Translations under genes and position numbers: made by a program | Notes under the pieces: generated by a model | The model's input: the letters and a program-made list of their open reading frames with translations, nothing else | What the model was told of the DNA's origin: nothing | Database searches by the model: none | Assembly: GCF_900129935.1 (NCBI RefSeq) | Contig: NZ_FQXJ01000005.1 | Coordinates: 248,001-312,000, forward strand | Direction: 5' to 3' | Length of the DNA stretch: 64,000 nt | Source of the DNA: Desulfosporosinus lacus DSM 15449 | Lineage (GTDB): Bacteria; Bacillota; Desulfitobacteriia; Desulfitobacteriales; Desulfitobacteriaceae | Shown: in pieces, positions 27,722 to 36,474 of the stretch | How the letters are laid out: each line of letters begins with the position of its first letter | Position numbering within the stretch: position 1 is the first letter of the stretch

Positions 27722-28187
27722 CTTGATCCCCCCCAATATACGAGAGATCGTTGATTCGCTTAATTCCTTGAATTTGCCAACCCTTTTCAGTTTTAGCCAG
27801 ACTCATGGAAAATGTTGCCTGCTGAACTTTTTCTAAAGACGATGTCCATGAAACACGCACAATGATATCCTGCGAACCGTCCAAATCAGGATTCATAAAC
27901 TCCACTTTTTGTAATGACAACATTGGATCCTTGTTCATTAGGATCTCCCAAACCTTAAACTCACTTTCATCCGCAGAACCCTTTGGTAAGCTTAGCAGAT
28001 CACGAGCTAAGTCAATTTGGCGAAAATCCATATACTTCCAGAATTGTTGAATTGTTGTCCTTTGAGAATTCCCATATTGTGGATCCGCTAGAGTCGATAT
28101 CACTGCTTGAGGTGTTTTCAAGATGACTATAGTAATTAGACATAAGAGTGATATCCCAATTAACCATACATAACGACTTTGACGCAT
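27705..28187 (-). CDS. Membrane-anchored uncharacterised protein (160 aa)
   Basis: The N terminus has one membrane helix (YVWLIGISLLCLITIVIL) and the rest is extracytoplasmic. The body, with FWKYMDFRQIDLARDLL and QATFSMSLAKTEKGWQIQGI, suggests an NTF2-like/DUF4829-type fold, which I hold loosely. It starts after AAGGAGGGAAATT. The stop is overlapped by the 42-aa gene. Both sit between spoVM and the siroheme cluster, so a sporulation link is possible but unproven. Confidence 0.7.
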   Translation of the reverse strand: MRQSRYVWLIGISLLCLITIVILKTPQAVISTLADPQYGNSQRTTIQQFWKYMDFRQIDLARDLLSLPKGSADESEFKVWEILMNKDPMLSLQKVEFMNPDLDGSQDIIVRVSWTSSLEKVQQATFSMSLAKTEKGWQIQGIKRINDLSYIGGDQDGGSV

Positions 28188-28250
28188 AATTTCCCTCCTT
28201 GCTTGTCTCTACTATATATTCTAGGAGGGAAAAGCAAATTTCAGACCACT

Positions 28251-28316
28251 TTAGCCAAAAACTTTTCTTAATACATTAAGCACGAACTCCGGTAACCGAA
28301 CATAATAAATTCGCAT
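28251..28316 (-). CDS. spoVM: SpoVM, 21-aa spore coat morphogenetic peptide
   Basis: A 22-codon ORF below length cut-offs, led by AAAGGAGGAAGGAG. The peptide MRIYYVRLPEFVLNVLRKVF aligns position by position with B. subtilis SpoVM (MKFYTIKLPKFLGGIVRAML): same start, aromatic/Ile positions, the LP pair (LPK in Bacillus, LPE here) and the amphipathic helix. SpoVM recognises the positively curved forespore membrane and anchors SpoIVA to begin coat assembly, as known from Bacillus. A SigE-like -10 lies 49 nt upstream. It is a few residues shorter at the C terminus than the Bacillus peptide. The match is strong for so short a sequence. Confidence 0.82.
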   Translation of the reverse strand: MRIYYVRLPEFVLNVLRKVFG

Positions 28317-28364
28317 AGTCTCCTTCCTCCTTTGCATTCCTTTTAATATCCATTACTCAGTGGT

Positions 28365-28372
28365 AATGTATG
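28365..28372 (-). promoter_or_regulatory. SigE-like -10 element for spoVM
   Basis: On the minus strand CATACATT matches the SigE consensus CATACANT exactly, 49 nt before the spoVM start. The upstream TCATTCC is only a partial -35 and the spacing is short, so SigE control is plausible rather than shown. Confidence 0.4.
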
Positions 28373-28395
28373 CAGACAAAACGGGGAATGACCTT

Positions 28396-28746
28396 CTAAA
28401 CGGATTGGTAATTCTTTACTGCCTCTTCGAGTTGAGCAACAAGTAAACGCTCCTCCTCAGTATTTGCTGTAAAATAAAGCCGTCCAATAATACCGGTTAT
28501 AACTTTTAGGACGTCTTCCAAAACTAACTTCTCTTTCATAGCTAATTGGGCACTGGTTTCTATCAAGGCAATTCCAAATTGATGCCCTACACCCTCTTTA
28601 ATCATGCGGGTACAACTCTTTCCTAACAACCTCATGACTAAAGAAGCTTCCTGAACATCTAGTTGACGAACTGCATCAATCGTTGTCGTTAAGCCTTGCA
28701 CCATACGTAATCCCACGCTATTCCAACTTACTTGTTGATTTTCCAT
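28396..28746 (-). CDS. Small all-helical uncharacterised protein (116 aa)
   Basis: From the ATG at 28746 the product has 116 residues; AGGGGGGACATATTA precedes it, whereas the open frame runs seven codons further. It appears fully helical (GLRMVQGLTTTIDAVRQLDVQ; EEERLLVAQLEEAVKNYQSV), without signal peptide, Cys pairs or membrane helices. I cannot assign a family. It lies between spoVM and the structured RNA region, after that region's terminator. Confidence 0.62.
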   Translation of the reverse strand: MENQQVSWNSVGLRMVQGLTTTIDAVRQLDVQEASLVMRLLGKSCTRMIKEGVGHQFGIALIETSAQLAMKEKLVLEDVLKVITGIIGRLYFTANTEEERLLVAQLEEAVKNYQSV

Positions 28747-28811
28747 TAATATGTCCCCCCTAAACATTCAGTTCCCGTGCCATACTATATGCCTGAAGGA
28801 TTACAAGGGTG

Positions 28812-28848
28812 AAAAAAAGAGCAGAGAAGGTAAATACCTTCTCTGCTC
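28812..28848 (-). terminator. Intrinsic terminator at 3' end of the structured RNA
   Basis: A 12-bp perfect stem (28819-28830 with 28837-28848) and a 6-nt loop, followed in the minus direction by seven T residues (28818-28812). It is a textbook terminator on the minus strand and the main evidence for direction of the RNA above it. Confidence 0.92.
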
Positions 28849-29090
28849 ATGAGAGATTCGTTATTTTTAGCTTGTTATTTCCTGATACGGGTCATAAACA
28901 CCAAGACCCATGCCGGAAGGTGCACATGAAATGTGCCTTCCCACCAGCTCGTGTCACCCCGTTCCAAGACCCCAAAGCCCAAGACGCAGTGTGACACGAG
29001 CGCGACGTCTTTACGTAAGCAGAAAAGCAAACTTCCGTTTAAGCGACCCCATATACGGGGCGTGTACAAGGTCCCCTCCCGCCATCCTGC

Positions 29091-29189
29091 AAGAAGGCTA
29101 ATCCGTGCGAAGACCGTGCCTGCAAGAAGGCTAATCCGTGCGAAGACCGTGCCTGCAAGAAGAGTAATCCGTGCGAAAACAGTGTTTTC
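29091..29189. repeat. Three 33-bp tandem repeats inside the structured RNA
   Basis: Units 29091-29123 and 29124-29156 are identical, and 29157-29189 is a diverged third copy. The last copy ends in a cgaaaac/gttttcg hairpin. GC-rich, without coding frame. The repeats sit in the middle of the candidate RNA. Confidence 0.9.
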
Positions 29190-29494
29190 GTGGGCTCCGG
29201 GGACACTAGTCCATCCATGAACATCGGATGTACACTGCCGCCAGTGAGCGCCAAGGCCCCTTCTCGCCGTCCATGGCTACAGGGGCAACTAAAGCACCCA
29301 TCTCATGATCGTCGGACGTCGGCACAGGACGTACCTGGTGCAGGGTGCGCCATGAAAGGCATAGCGCACTGCCGGCTCATCTGGCGGAACACTCACCCGT
29401 GTTCCTGTTCCGCCCCGCTCCCCTGAGAAAAGAGCCTAAACTGTTAGTTTGCTCTGCGTCGTAAGCACCGAGCGCTGTGTCACACAAGTCCCCT

Positions 29495-30031
29495 CTATTT
29501 TCCCAACTTCGCCACCTTAAATGTCGAAACCATTAAAAAAGCCAAAATAAACATACTGCCTAAATAAATATACCATGGCAACATAGTTCGGAAAAACATT
29601 AACAAAGCCATAAAACCACCAGCGAAAGTAATCGGTACGCCAACAAAATAAGTCGTAATATTGAGCATGTTAAAACGAGCTAAACGTACAGCACCGCATA
29701 AAGCAAAAACTGCAGCAATACCTAACCCGGTATACCTTACGTAATCTGGCTGAGGATACAAGATTGCTTGGTAAGTAAGAATAGCAGGTGCCACCCCAAA
29801 AGAAACCAAGTCACTTAGAGAATCAAGTTCTTTACCAAAATCAGAGCTCACAGAAAGTCTGCGGGCTACCTTTCCGTCCAAACTATCCATAAGAACAGAA
29901 AGCACAATCATAGCTGCTGCTAAAGTATACTGCCCTTCAATAACCCAGATCAGTGCCAGGAAACCAAACAGCAAATTTGCCAAGGTGAAGATACTTGGGA
30001 TCATGCGTGCAGTAATAGGATTTTTCCTCAT
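29495..30031 (-). CDS. pssA: CDP-diacylglycerol-serine O-phosphatidyltransferase
   Basis: A 178-residue integral membrane enzyme making phosphatidylserine from CDP-diacylglycerol and serine. The CDP-alcohol phosphotransferase motif, DG..AR........G...D...D, runs from DGKVARRL to LSD near residues 50-72. Several hydrophobic segments follow. Its ATG overlaps the psd stop by 4 nt (ATGA). The coupled order psd-pssA is the usual phosphatidylethanolamine branch. It uses the short PssA2-type form. Confidence 0.94.
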   Translation of the reverse strand: MRKNPITARMIPSIFTLANLLFGFLALIWVIEGQYTLAAAMIVLSVLMDSLDGKVARRLSVSSDFGKELDSLSDLVSFGVAPAILTYQAILYPQPDYVRYTGLGIAAVFALCGAVRLARFNMLNITTYFVGVPITFAGGFMALLMFFRTMLPWYIYLGSMFILAFLMVSTFKVAKLGK

Positions 30032-30666
30032 TCCACGCTCACCTTCCCAACTATAGTTAGTCCTCCTCGCACCTTATCTCCTTGCTTAACCATTATTTCA
30101 ACATTAGTCGGCACAAAAATTTCTGTACATGATCCAAACTTAATCAAGCCAAATCTTTCCCCTTTGGTCATGACGTCTCCTTTATCAACCCAGCACACTA
30201 TGCGACGAGCAATAAATCCTGTCACTTGTGTCACTAAAATTTTTAAGTGACTATTTTCAATTCCCACAAAGTTTTTTTCATTCAGCTCCGAAGCATGGCT
30301 TTTAAAAGCGGGAATCATTTTACCCGGGCGATAGGCACGAAAAACAACTTCTCCAGCCATTGGACTGCGATTAACATGGACATTAAAAACGCTTAAGAAG
30401 ATTCGAACACGGATGCTTTCTCCATTAAAGAATTGGTCCTCATAGACCCTTTCTACATCCATAACTACCCCGTCTGCAGGGGAAACTAACGTTAATTCGT
30501 CAATAGGCACTTGTCTTTCCGGGTTTCGGAAAAAAAATAAAACAAATAAAAACAGAATTCCTGGTAAAATAATAAGCCACGGCCAAACCCAATAGGCTAA
30601 AGCCGTTAGCCCTGCTAATATCACAAGATACAACCAACCATCGCGGGAAATGGGATATTGTTTCAC
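30028..30666 (-). CDS. psd: Phosphatidylserine decarboxylase proenzyme
   Basis: A 212-residue decarboxylase precursor of the short archaeal/Bacteroides-like class, making phosphatidylethanolamine. The N terminus carries hydrophobic segments (LYLVILAGLTALAYWVWPWL). Motifs are VSPADGVV near 62-69 and FNVHVNR, with the GS self-cleavage pair in FGSCTEIF near residue 172-179 where the pyruvoyl group forms. It is co-translated with pssA. Membrane-associated in the cell. Confidence 0.92.
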   Translation of the reverse strand: MKQYPISRDGWLYLVILAGLTALAYWVWPWLIILPGILFLFVLFFFRNPERQVPIDELTLVSPADGVVMDVERVYEDQFFNGESIRVRIFLSVFNVHVNRSPMAGEVVFRAYRPGKMIPAFKSHASELNEKNFVGIENSHLKILVTQVTGFIARRIVCWVDKGDVMTKGERFGLIKFGSCTEIFVPTNVEIMVKQGDKVRGGLTIVGKVSVE

Positions 30667-30720
30667 CTAAAAATTGACCTCCTCCTCTTGATTTACTCTA
30701 GTTTATCATTTTTAGGACGA

Positions 30721-33501
30721 TTATAAAAGCTCTTCACTTAAATCCCTGGTATATTCCTCGATTTTTCGAAATACGAGTGCATTCTCTCCTCGAATATGGG
30801 TCCTTATTGGCAATGAACCTAAAAAGAATCTTCCGTAATATTTTTCAATGACCCGATCATCCAATAAGATGACGACCCCTCGATCCCCTTTAGACCGAAT
30901 CAGACGCCCAAATCCTTGTTTAAAGCGAATAACCGCTTCAGGCAAGAGGAGTTCATGGAAAGGATCTCGTCCCTGAGATTTTAGATACTCTGAGCGGGCC
31001 TCAATTAATGGCAACGAAGGAGGCCAAAATGGAAGCTTAACCAAAATGACACAAGATAATGTATCGCCGGGAATATCAATCCCCTCCCAAAAGCTGTTAG
31101 CCCCCAAAAGAACACTCTTAGGATTCCTCTTAAAAGCTTCAAGCAACGTGCTGCGCTCACCTTGTATTCCTTGAGCCAAGGATTCGATTCCATCCTTAGC
31201 CAGTAAAGGACTCAAATACTCATACGTTTGCCGGAGCATACTGTGGGCAGTGAATAGAACCATCGTCCGACCATTCATTCGCCCTGCAACTTCAGCAATA
31301 AACTCAGCAAGTTCTATAGCCTTTTCCCCATCAGTATTTTGAAAGTTCATGCCTTTTTTAACTACGATAAATTGCATCTGTCGCTCATAGTCAAAGGGGG
31401 AATCAACCTGTGCAGTTAAAGTAGACTTTGGTAATCCAATATCTTGAAGAAAATGTTCAAATGAATTTGAGACGCTTAAGGTAGCTGACGTCAAAATGAC
31501 GGAATCGAGACGTGAAAATATCTTTTCTCTTAGAATTTCACTAACTTCAATTGGGGAAGTCTTTAAATAAAGTCTTGAAGATTGTTCAAGCCAGGTTACA
31601 TGTTTGGGATTATTTACATTTATCGCCAGTATAAGAGTGTCTACAAATGATTGTAAGTCTCTCTGATGACCATTTAAGGTATATTTTAATTCCTCAATCT
31701 CATCTGCGTCATCTCCACTTAAGACGCTTGACAAACTTTCGAGGACGGTAAGCAGGCTTTTGAGTCTTCCCACTAAGTTTTCGATCTGAATGTTAAGTCC
31801 TGCCCACCAAGGTTTAACTGTATGTTGGGCAACAAATCGGAACGTTCGCTCCATTCCTAGAATCATCGACAACAACTCGAATAATTCCTTCATCTGTTCT
31901 AAGACACTTGCACAAGTTTCAGGAATTTCCTCCAACCGTTTAGTAAATATCTCCCAAGGCACAGATGGCACTCTGCTTGCAAGTGACTGCAGACGTTGTT
32001 TGACTGTCCCATAAAAATTTATTCCGGTTGGCCGATATATATTATCAATAATTCGCGTGACATTTTCTACACTTAGTTCCGAACCGAGGTGTTGCAGTGC
32101 CGTTTGATAGATCTGATGGGCCTCATCAATCACTAATTGATGATATTCAGGTAAGACATTATAATCTGTTTTTAGATCCGAGAAAAGGAGCGAATGATTC
32201 ACAATCAGAACATCAGACTCTTCAGCCTTTTTTTTAGCTCTAAGCAAGAAGCAAACTCCAGCTTTCGAGCACCTTCCCGGAATACAGGTTTCATTATCCG
32301 CACTTATATTTGGCCAAAGTTCCATGAGTCCAGGAACTTTCGAAAGTTCTTGGATGTCCCCCGTTAAGGTTTCTCTTAACCAAACTAGGATACTTAATAC
32401 TGCAAGTTTTTGTTGGTTGCCTAATATTTCTCGATTAACTAAGCACCCTTGCCATTTTTTGAGGCAACAATAATTACTTTTTCCCTTTAGTACAGAGGTT
32501 CTAAACGAAAACGGCAACACCGCTTCTAAAATAGGAATATCCTTTTTCTGAAGTTGTTCCTGAAGTGGAATTGTATGGGTCGCAACAACGACTTTTTGAC
32601 CGGTTTTTTTAGCTGACCATAGGCTTGGAATCAAATAAGCAAATGATTTTCCTGTCCCTGTGCCAGCTTCAACAACCACGTGCTGAGAAGAAGAAAGCCC
32701 TATAGCTATTAATCTTGCCATCTTCACTTGACCCGGTCTGCTTTCATAACTTGGTAAATTTTGTTCGAGGTTCCCTCCTGGAGAAAAATTATCTACAACC
32801 CAGTCTATAGATTCCGGAATACTTGTCGCTATCTTTTCGGTGGCAAACAGGCCCTCGTCTGTAAAAGGGGTAAGAACTAGATCCGTACGGATTGGGCGGT
32901 CAGGAAAGGAAATAATAATTTCTTTATGCAATTGTTCAATAAAATCTTTACCTACCCATTCCGCCATAAAGCCTTTGGCATGATCAAAAAAACTCAAATC
33001 GAACTTCAAGCCTTTTTTCCAGCATGCTTCAAAAAGTTTCCAAGTTAACCAGGCCTTTTCTTCCGACGGATGCAGTGTCTCATCTTTTAATGGTAAAGAA
33101 AGCTTATCAGCCAAGTATGACAGTTGGTAATGATGCATAGTTGGGAAAAAAACCTTGCTTAAGTCTAACGTATCCCATAAAGGTTGCTGAAAACGAACGT
33201 TTAACTTCCTTTCAAGAATAGAGAGGCACCCAGATATTTCATGACCAACTAAAACTGCATCGCCAAGAAAATTCATGATTTCTTGGCGATCACTAGGTAA
33301 TGGCAACGCATTACCTAGTTTCTCTATTTGAAGATCCGTATGCCATTTACCGGTTACTCCTTGGTCTGGTTGTAAAAGATAACGACATGATTCGTGAATC
33401 TGTCCGTTACGAACCCGAAGTGCAGCAAATTCAATGAATTTATCACTTTCAAACTCCGAGTCCAATGTCTCCACATCAAAAAACACGATATCCTTATTCA
33501 C
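30721..33501 (-). CDS. dinG: DinG-type helicase with N-terminal 3'-5' exonuclease domain
   Basis: A 926-residue fusion. Residues 1-180 form a DEDD (DnaQ-like) exonuclease (FFDVETL near 7-13). The rest is an XPD/DinG superfamily II helicase: Walker A AGTGTGKS near 280, DEAH near residue 446, and the late helicase motif QGFGRLIRS. Cysteines around CCLKKWQGC and ETCIPGRCSKAGVC may form the iron-sulfur cluster site found in the family. In Bacillus the similar protein acts as an exonuclease. The cell role is DNA repair. Start ATG at 33501. Confidence 0.9.
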   Translation of the reverse strand: MNKDIVFFDVETLDSEFESDKFIEFAALRVRNGQIHESCRYLLQPDQGVTGKWHTDLQIEKLGNALPLPSDRQEIMNFLGDAVLVGHEISGCLSILERKLNVRFQQPLWDTLDLSKVFFPTMHHYQLSYLADKLSLPLKDETLHPSEEKAWLTWKLFEACWKKGLKFDLSFFDHAKGFMAEWVGKDFIEQLHKEIIISFPDRPIRTDLVLTPFTDEGLFATEKIATSIPESIDWVVDNFSPGGNLEQNLPSYESRPGQVKMARLIAIGLSSSQHVVVEAGTGTGKSFAYLIPSLWSAKKTGQKVVVATHTIPLQEQLQKKDIPILEAVLPFSFRTSVLKGKSNYCCLKKWQGCLVNREILGNQQKLAVLSILVWLRETLTGDIQELSKVPGLMELWPNISADNETCIPGRCSKAGVCFLLRAKKKAEESDVLIVNHSLLFSDLKTDYNVLPEYHQLVIDEAHQIYQTALQHLGSELSVENVTRIIDNIYRPTGINFYGTVKQRLQSLASRVPSVPWEIFTKRLEEIPETCASVLEQMKELFELLSMILGMERTFRFVAQHTVKPWWAGLNIQIENLVGRLKSLLTVLESLSSVLSGDDADEIEELKYTLNGHQRDLQSFVDTLILAINVNNPKHVTWLEQSSRLYLKTSPIEVSEILREKIFSRLDSVILTSATLSVSNSFEHFLQDIGLPKSTLTAQVDSPFDYERQMQFIVVKKGMNFQNTDGEKAIELAEFIAEVAGRMNGRTMVLFTAHSMLRQTYEYLSPLLAKDGIESLAQGIQGERSTLLEAFKRNPKSVLLGANSFWEGIDIPGDTLSCVILVKLPFWPPSLPLIEARSEYLKSQGRDPFHELLLPEAVIRFKQGFGRLIRSKGDRGVVILLDDRVIEKYYGRFFLGSLPIRTHIRGENALVFRKIEEYTRDLSEELL

Positions 33502-33642
33502 AAATCTTGACCCCTCTCTTAATGATATTGTACACTATTTTCAACATTCGGACCAACAAAGCAGGATTTTTCAAAATCTATAGCGAATACTCTTTATGAA
33601 TTTGAAATTCGACTATCTTTGATTAGGAAGAGGGATTCCCCA

Positions 33643-34143
33643 TTGTTGAAAAAAAAGATATCGATGTTCGGACTCAGTCTCGCGATTTTATTCTCCTGTC
33701 TTTTCCTTAACGGATGTTCTCCCAAACCCTTTTTAACACAAGACGGAACATATGTAATCTTGACTGTTTCCCCTTCAGGAATGACCCAATCAGAGCTGGT
33801 AGAATTACCTTGGAACACGAATATGGCGGTACTGCAAAAATTCCTCTTAGAGGCATCATTTGTCCTGAGCGATTTACACACTCCCAGTTCATTGGAAACA
33901 TCTACAGAGACCCCAGTCAAAGCAACGAGGATACAAGCTAATTTCCCTCAGCCAAAGCGCATGAAATTTGTAGTAGACAACAAAGTACTTACAATAGATG
34001 TACAGTCTATACAAATAGAGGTAGAAGGGGCAAATGTGGGGCAAGTTATCCTCAATCAGACAATTATATTACAGGGGATTGAAAATCCCAACCTTCATCC
34101 AGCTTTTCAGGAGTTAACAGATGCGTTGCATAAAGTGGAATAG
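33643..34143 (+). CDS. Lipoprotein of unknown function (166 aa)
   Basis: From a TTG at 33643 the protein has a basic start, a hydrophobic signal and a lipobox LNGC about 25 residues in, so it is membrane-anchored and extracytoplasmic. The mature part contains a long beta-rich stretch (MKFVVDNKVLTIDVQSIQIEV). GGAAGAGGG at 33626-33634 supports this start over the TTG eight codons upstream. No family recognised; a GerM/sporulation-type lipoprotein is only a guess. Confidence 0.75.
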   Translation: MLKKKISMFGLSLAILFSCLFLNGCSPKPFLTQDGTYVILTVSPSGMTQSELVELPWNTNMAVLQKFLLEASFVLSDLHTPSSLETSTETPVKATRIQANFPQPKRMKFVVDNKVLTIDVQSIQIEVEGANVGQVILNQTIILQGIENPNLHPAFQELTDALHKVE

Positions 34144-34173
34144 AAAGTTGCATTAATGCAACTTTTCTTTTTG
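34144..34173 (+). terminator. Intrinsic terminator after the lipoprotein gene
   Basis: AAAGTTGCA pairs with TGCAACTTT, followed by a T-rich stretch, directly at the stop of the lipoprotein gene. Confidence 0.8.
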
Positions 34174-34220
34174 TACTGTAACACTGAAATTGAATAACAC
34201 TAAACCTGGCGCTAATGCAC

Positions 34221-34254
34221 AAAAGGCTTGGCGACTACCCCAAGCTTTCTTTTT
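34221..34254 (+). terminator. Second plus-strand terminator-like hairpin
   Basis: AAAGGCTTGG pairs with CCAAGCTTT with one bulged G, followed by CTTTTT. It may be a back-up to the preceding terminator or end a short RNA from 34174. The rest of the gap up to the pabAB start shows no ORF. Confidence 0.55.
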
Positions 34255-34443
34255 AAGGAGTCTATTACAACTTTAAAAAGCAGTTCAGCTTGAAAGCCCA
34301 TAATTGGATAAAGACAGCTTAACTAGAGACACTATGTTGCATTAGAAACCTATAACTCAGGACTAAAATCTTAACTCTTGTTTTGCTTGACTATCATAGC
34401 TAAATTTAAAAATTTTGCAATGTGCGATAGGGGAAAAAAATTT

Positions 34444-36474
34444 ATGATTTTTTTGCTGGATAATCATGATTCCTTTACTTATAACCTTTACCAATACTTC
34501 GGCGAACTTGGTGAGGATGTCGTAGTCAAACGTCGAGATGCGTGCACTCTTAAAGATATCGAAGAGTTGCATCCCGACCTGATTGTGATATCACCTGGTC
34601 CTTGTACACCCGATGAAGCTCCCCTATCCATATCTGTTATAGAACACTTTAAAGGTCAAATCCCAATTTTAGGGGTATGTCTCGGACATCAAGCTATAGG
34701 ACAATTTTTTGGAGGAAAGGTTATCCGTGCCAAGCAACCAATTCATGGGAAAACAATGCCCATTCGACATGATCAACACGGAGTCTTCCAAGAACTTGTT
34801 AATCCTTTGGAAGTAACACGTTATCATTCTTTGATAATCGAGCGTTCTACCCTTCCTGAAGAACTTATAATTACCGCAGAAACAGCTGATGGTGAAATAA
34901 TGGGTATTCGCCATACTGAACTGCCGATAGAAGGCATTCAATTTCATCCTGAAGCGATCTTAACTCAGTCTGGTCATCAATTATTAAAAAACGCCCTTCA
35001 AAATGCCAAGTTATGGCAGTACAATAATTCCCCCTCACAATGGGTGGTTCAGCCACTCTCTTTGTCAATTCCCCCTTATCTCTTATTCCAAGCATTTAAA
35101 GAAGAGCCCTCCCCTTTTTTCCTGGATAGCGGAAATGATTACAAAGAACTCGGCCAGTATTCATATATGGGGTCATCCCCTTTTTTAGAAGCCACAGCCT
35201 ATCCAGATCAACTCGAGCTAATTTGGCCCTACCTTTCAAAGCAAGACTTAACCCCTCTTCAACGATCTGAATGTCTAAACTTTCTTGATGATATAAATCG
35301 TAAATACCGTGTGCCTAATTCTCCTTTTCCCTTTTCCGGTGGGGCCGTTGGATTTTTAAGTTATGACCTAAAAAATGAAATTGAACATCTTGTAAAGTAT
35401 GCTAAAGATGACATGAACTTACCGCTGTGGCGTTTTGCCTGGTATGATGGAATTGTTATTTATGATCATGATCAGTGTAAATATTGGATTGCAGCCTGTG
35501 GTATTGAAGAAGACGGAAGATGTCGTGCTGAATTAGCTCTTACTCGAATCCAACGCTTGGAACAAAAATTAAATACATTTGCCAGAGAACAAGCCCAGCA
35601 AAAAACATTTGACTCATTAGAAACTCAAACCCATTCTAAAATCGAACCAAGTGTCACCAGAGAACAATATTTAGCAGATTTACAGCGTGTAATTAACTAT
35701 ATCTACGCAGGTGATATTTACCAGGCCAATCTCACCCAACGCTTCTACATGAATTGGGAAGGAGATGCCTGGAATCTCTACTCACAACTTCATCAACAAA
35801 ATCCTGCTCCCTTTGCTGCCTTTCTGCCTTACTCAGATTTTCAAGTTCTTTGCAGCTCTCCTGAACGGTTTATACGAATTAAACCGGAAGGACAAATAGA
35901 GACTCGTCCGATTAAAGGTACCCGTCCGCGTGAAGACTCACATTCGGCTGATCAACAACAAGCTGTTGAGCTTCAAAACAGTCCCAAAGATCGTGCGGAA
36001 TTAACTATGATTATTGATTTAGAGCGCAACGATATCGGGCGTATTTGCAAGTTTGGAACGGTTAAAGTTCCTAATTTGATTAGGCTGGAAAAATATCCAA
36101 CAGTCTGGCATCTTGTCTCGACTATTACCGGACAATTGTTGCCAGAGTTAAAACCAAGTGAGATTTTAAAGGCAGTTTTCCCCGGGGGGTCAATCACCGG
36201 TGCTCCAAAAATCAGAGCTATGGAGATTATCGAAGAGTTAGAGCCGCATACTCGCGGGCTTTATACTGGAAGCATAGGTTATATGGGCTTTGATGGTGCC
36301 TGGGACTTTAATATTGTTATACGCACCATCTTATTAAAAGATGGAAAGGCCTTTATCCATGCTGGAGGAGGGATTGTCGCAGACTCCAGACCCGAGGCTG
36401 AATACACTGAGACTCTCGATAAAGCTAAAGCACTTTTTAGGGTCTTGAAAGGAAGTTTACATGATTCCCGATGA
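34444..36474 (+). CDS. pabAB: Fused aminodeoxychorismate synthase (PabA-PabB)
   Basis: A 676-residue fusion making 4-amino-4-deoxychorismate for folate. Residues 1-190 are a class I glutamine amidotransferase ([10 protein letters not shown] with the nucleophile Cys near residue 79, and FHPEAI with the His). Residues 220-676 are the chorismate-binding component I. PIKGTRPR near 493-500 carries the Lys typical of PabB rather than the Ala of anthranilate synthase. The ATG at 34444 follows AGGGGAAAAAAATTT; the longer frame lacks one. It overlaps pabC by 14 nt. Domain order amidotransferase first is a less common arrangement. Confidence 0.94.
   Translation: MIFLLDNHDSFTYNLYQYFGELGEDVVVKRRDACTLKDIEELHPDLIVISPGPCTPDEAPLSISVIEHFKGQIPILGVCLGHQAIGQFFGGKVIRAKQPIHGKTMPIRHDQHGVFQELVNPLEVTRYHSLIIERSTLPEELIITAETADGEIMGIRHTELPIEGIQFHPEAILTQSGHQLLKNALQNAKLWQYNNSPSQWVVQPLSLSIPPYLLFQAFKEEPSPFFLDSGNDYKELGQYSYMGSSPFLEATAYPDQLELIWPYLSKQDLTPLQRSECLNFLDDINRKYRVPNSPFPFSGGAVGFLSYDLKNEIEHLVKYAKDDMNLPLWRFAWYDGIVIYDHDQCKYWIAACGIEEDGRCRAELALTRIQRLEQKLNTFAREQAQQKTFDSLETQTHSKIEPSVTREQYLADLQRVINYIYAGDIYQANLTQRFYMNWEGDAWNLYSQLHQQNPAPFAAFLPYSDFQVLCSSPERFIRIKPEGQIETRPIKGTRPREDSHSADQQQAVELQNSPKDRAELTMIIDLERNDIGRICKFGTVKVPNLIRLEKYPTVWHLVSTITGQLLPELKPSEILKAVFPGGSITGAPKIRAMEIIEELEPHTRGLYTGSIGYMGFDGAWDFNIVIRTILLKDGKAFIHAGGGIVADSRPEAEYTETLDKAKALFRVLKGSLHDSR

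Larger units (their letters stand above)
28812..29490 (-). ncRNA. Probable large structured non-coding RNA, GC-rich
   Basis: Between the pssA stop and the terminator lie about 680 nt that are much richer in G and C than the rest of the window and contain no ORF with a ribosome binding site. The minus-strand RNA would fold into many stems: 28889-28893/28905-28909; a bulged 28915-28941 hairpin; 28947-28957/28991-29001 (11 bp); cgaaaac/gttttcg at 29174-29190; 29383-29391/29406-29414 (9 bp); a bulged 29431-29455 hairpin. A 33-bp repeat lies inside. I found no tmRNA or RNase P hallmarks. No promoter is clear between pssA and the RNA, so it may be processed from the psd-pssA transcript. It resembles the design of OLE-type or other large ornate RNAs but I cannot assign a class. 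Confidence 0.65.

Noticed and set aside
29091..29189. CRISPR array
   Set aside because: The units are adjacent tandem copies with no spacers and no cas genes nearby.
28875..29426. Several ORFs of 61-95 codons on both strands in the GC-rich block
   Set aside because: No ribosome sites, frames overlap each other on both strands, and stem-loop structure explains the base pattern better.
28812..29490. tmRNA or RNase P RNA
   Set aside because: Neither the tRNA-like ends of ssrA nor the AGAGGAAAGTCC-type core of rnpB is present.
29522..29528. Spo0A-box heptamer within the 3' end of pssA
   Set aside because: Inside coding sequence; count of the heptamer in the window equals chance.
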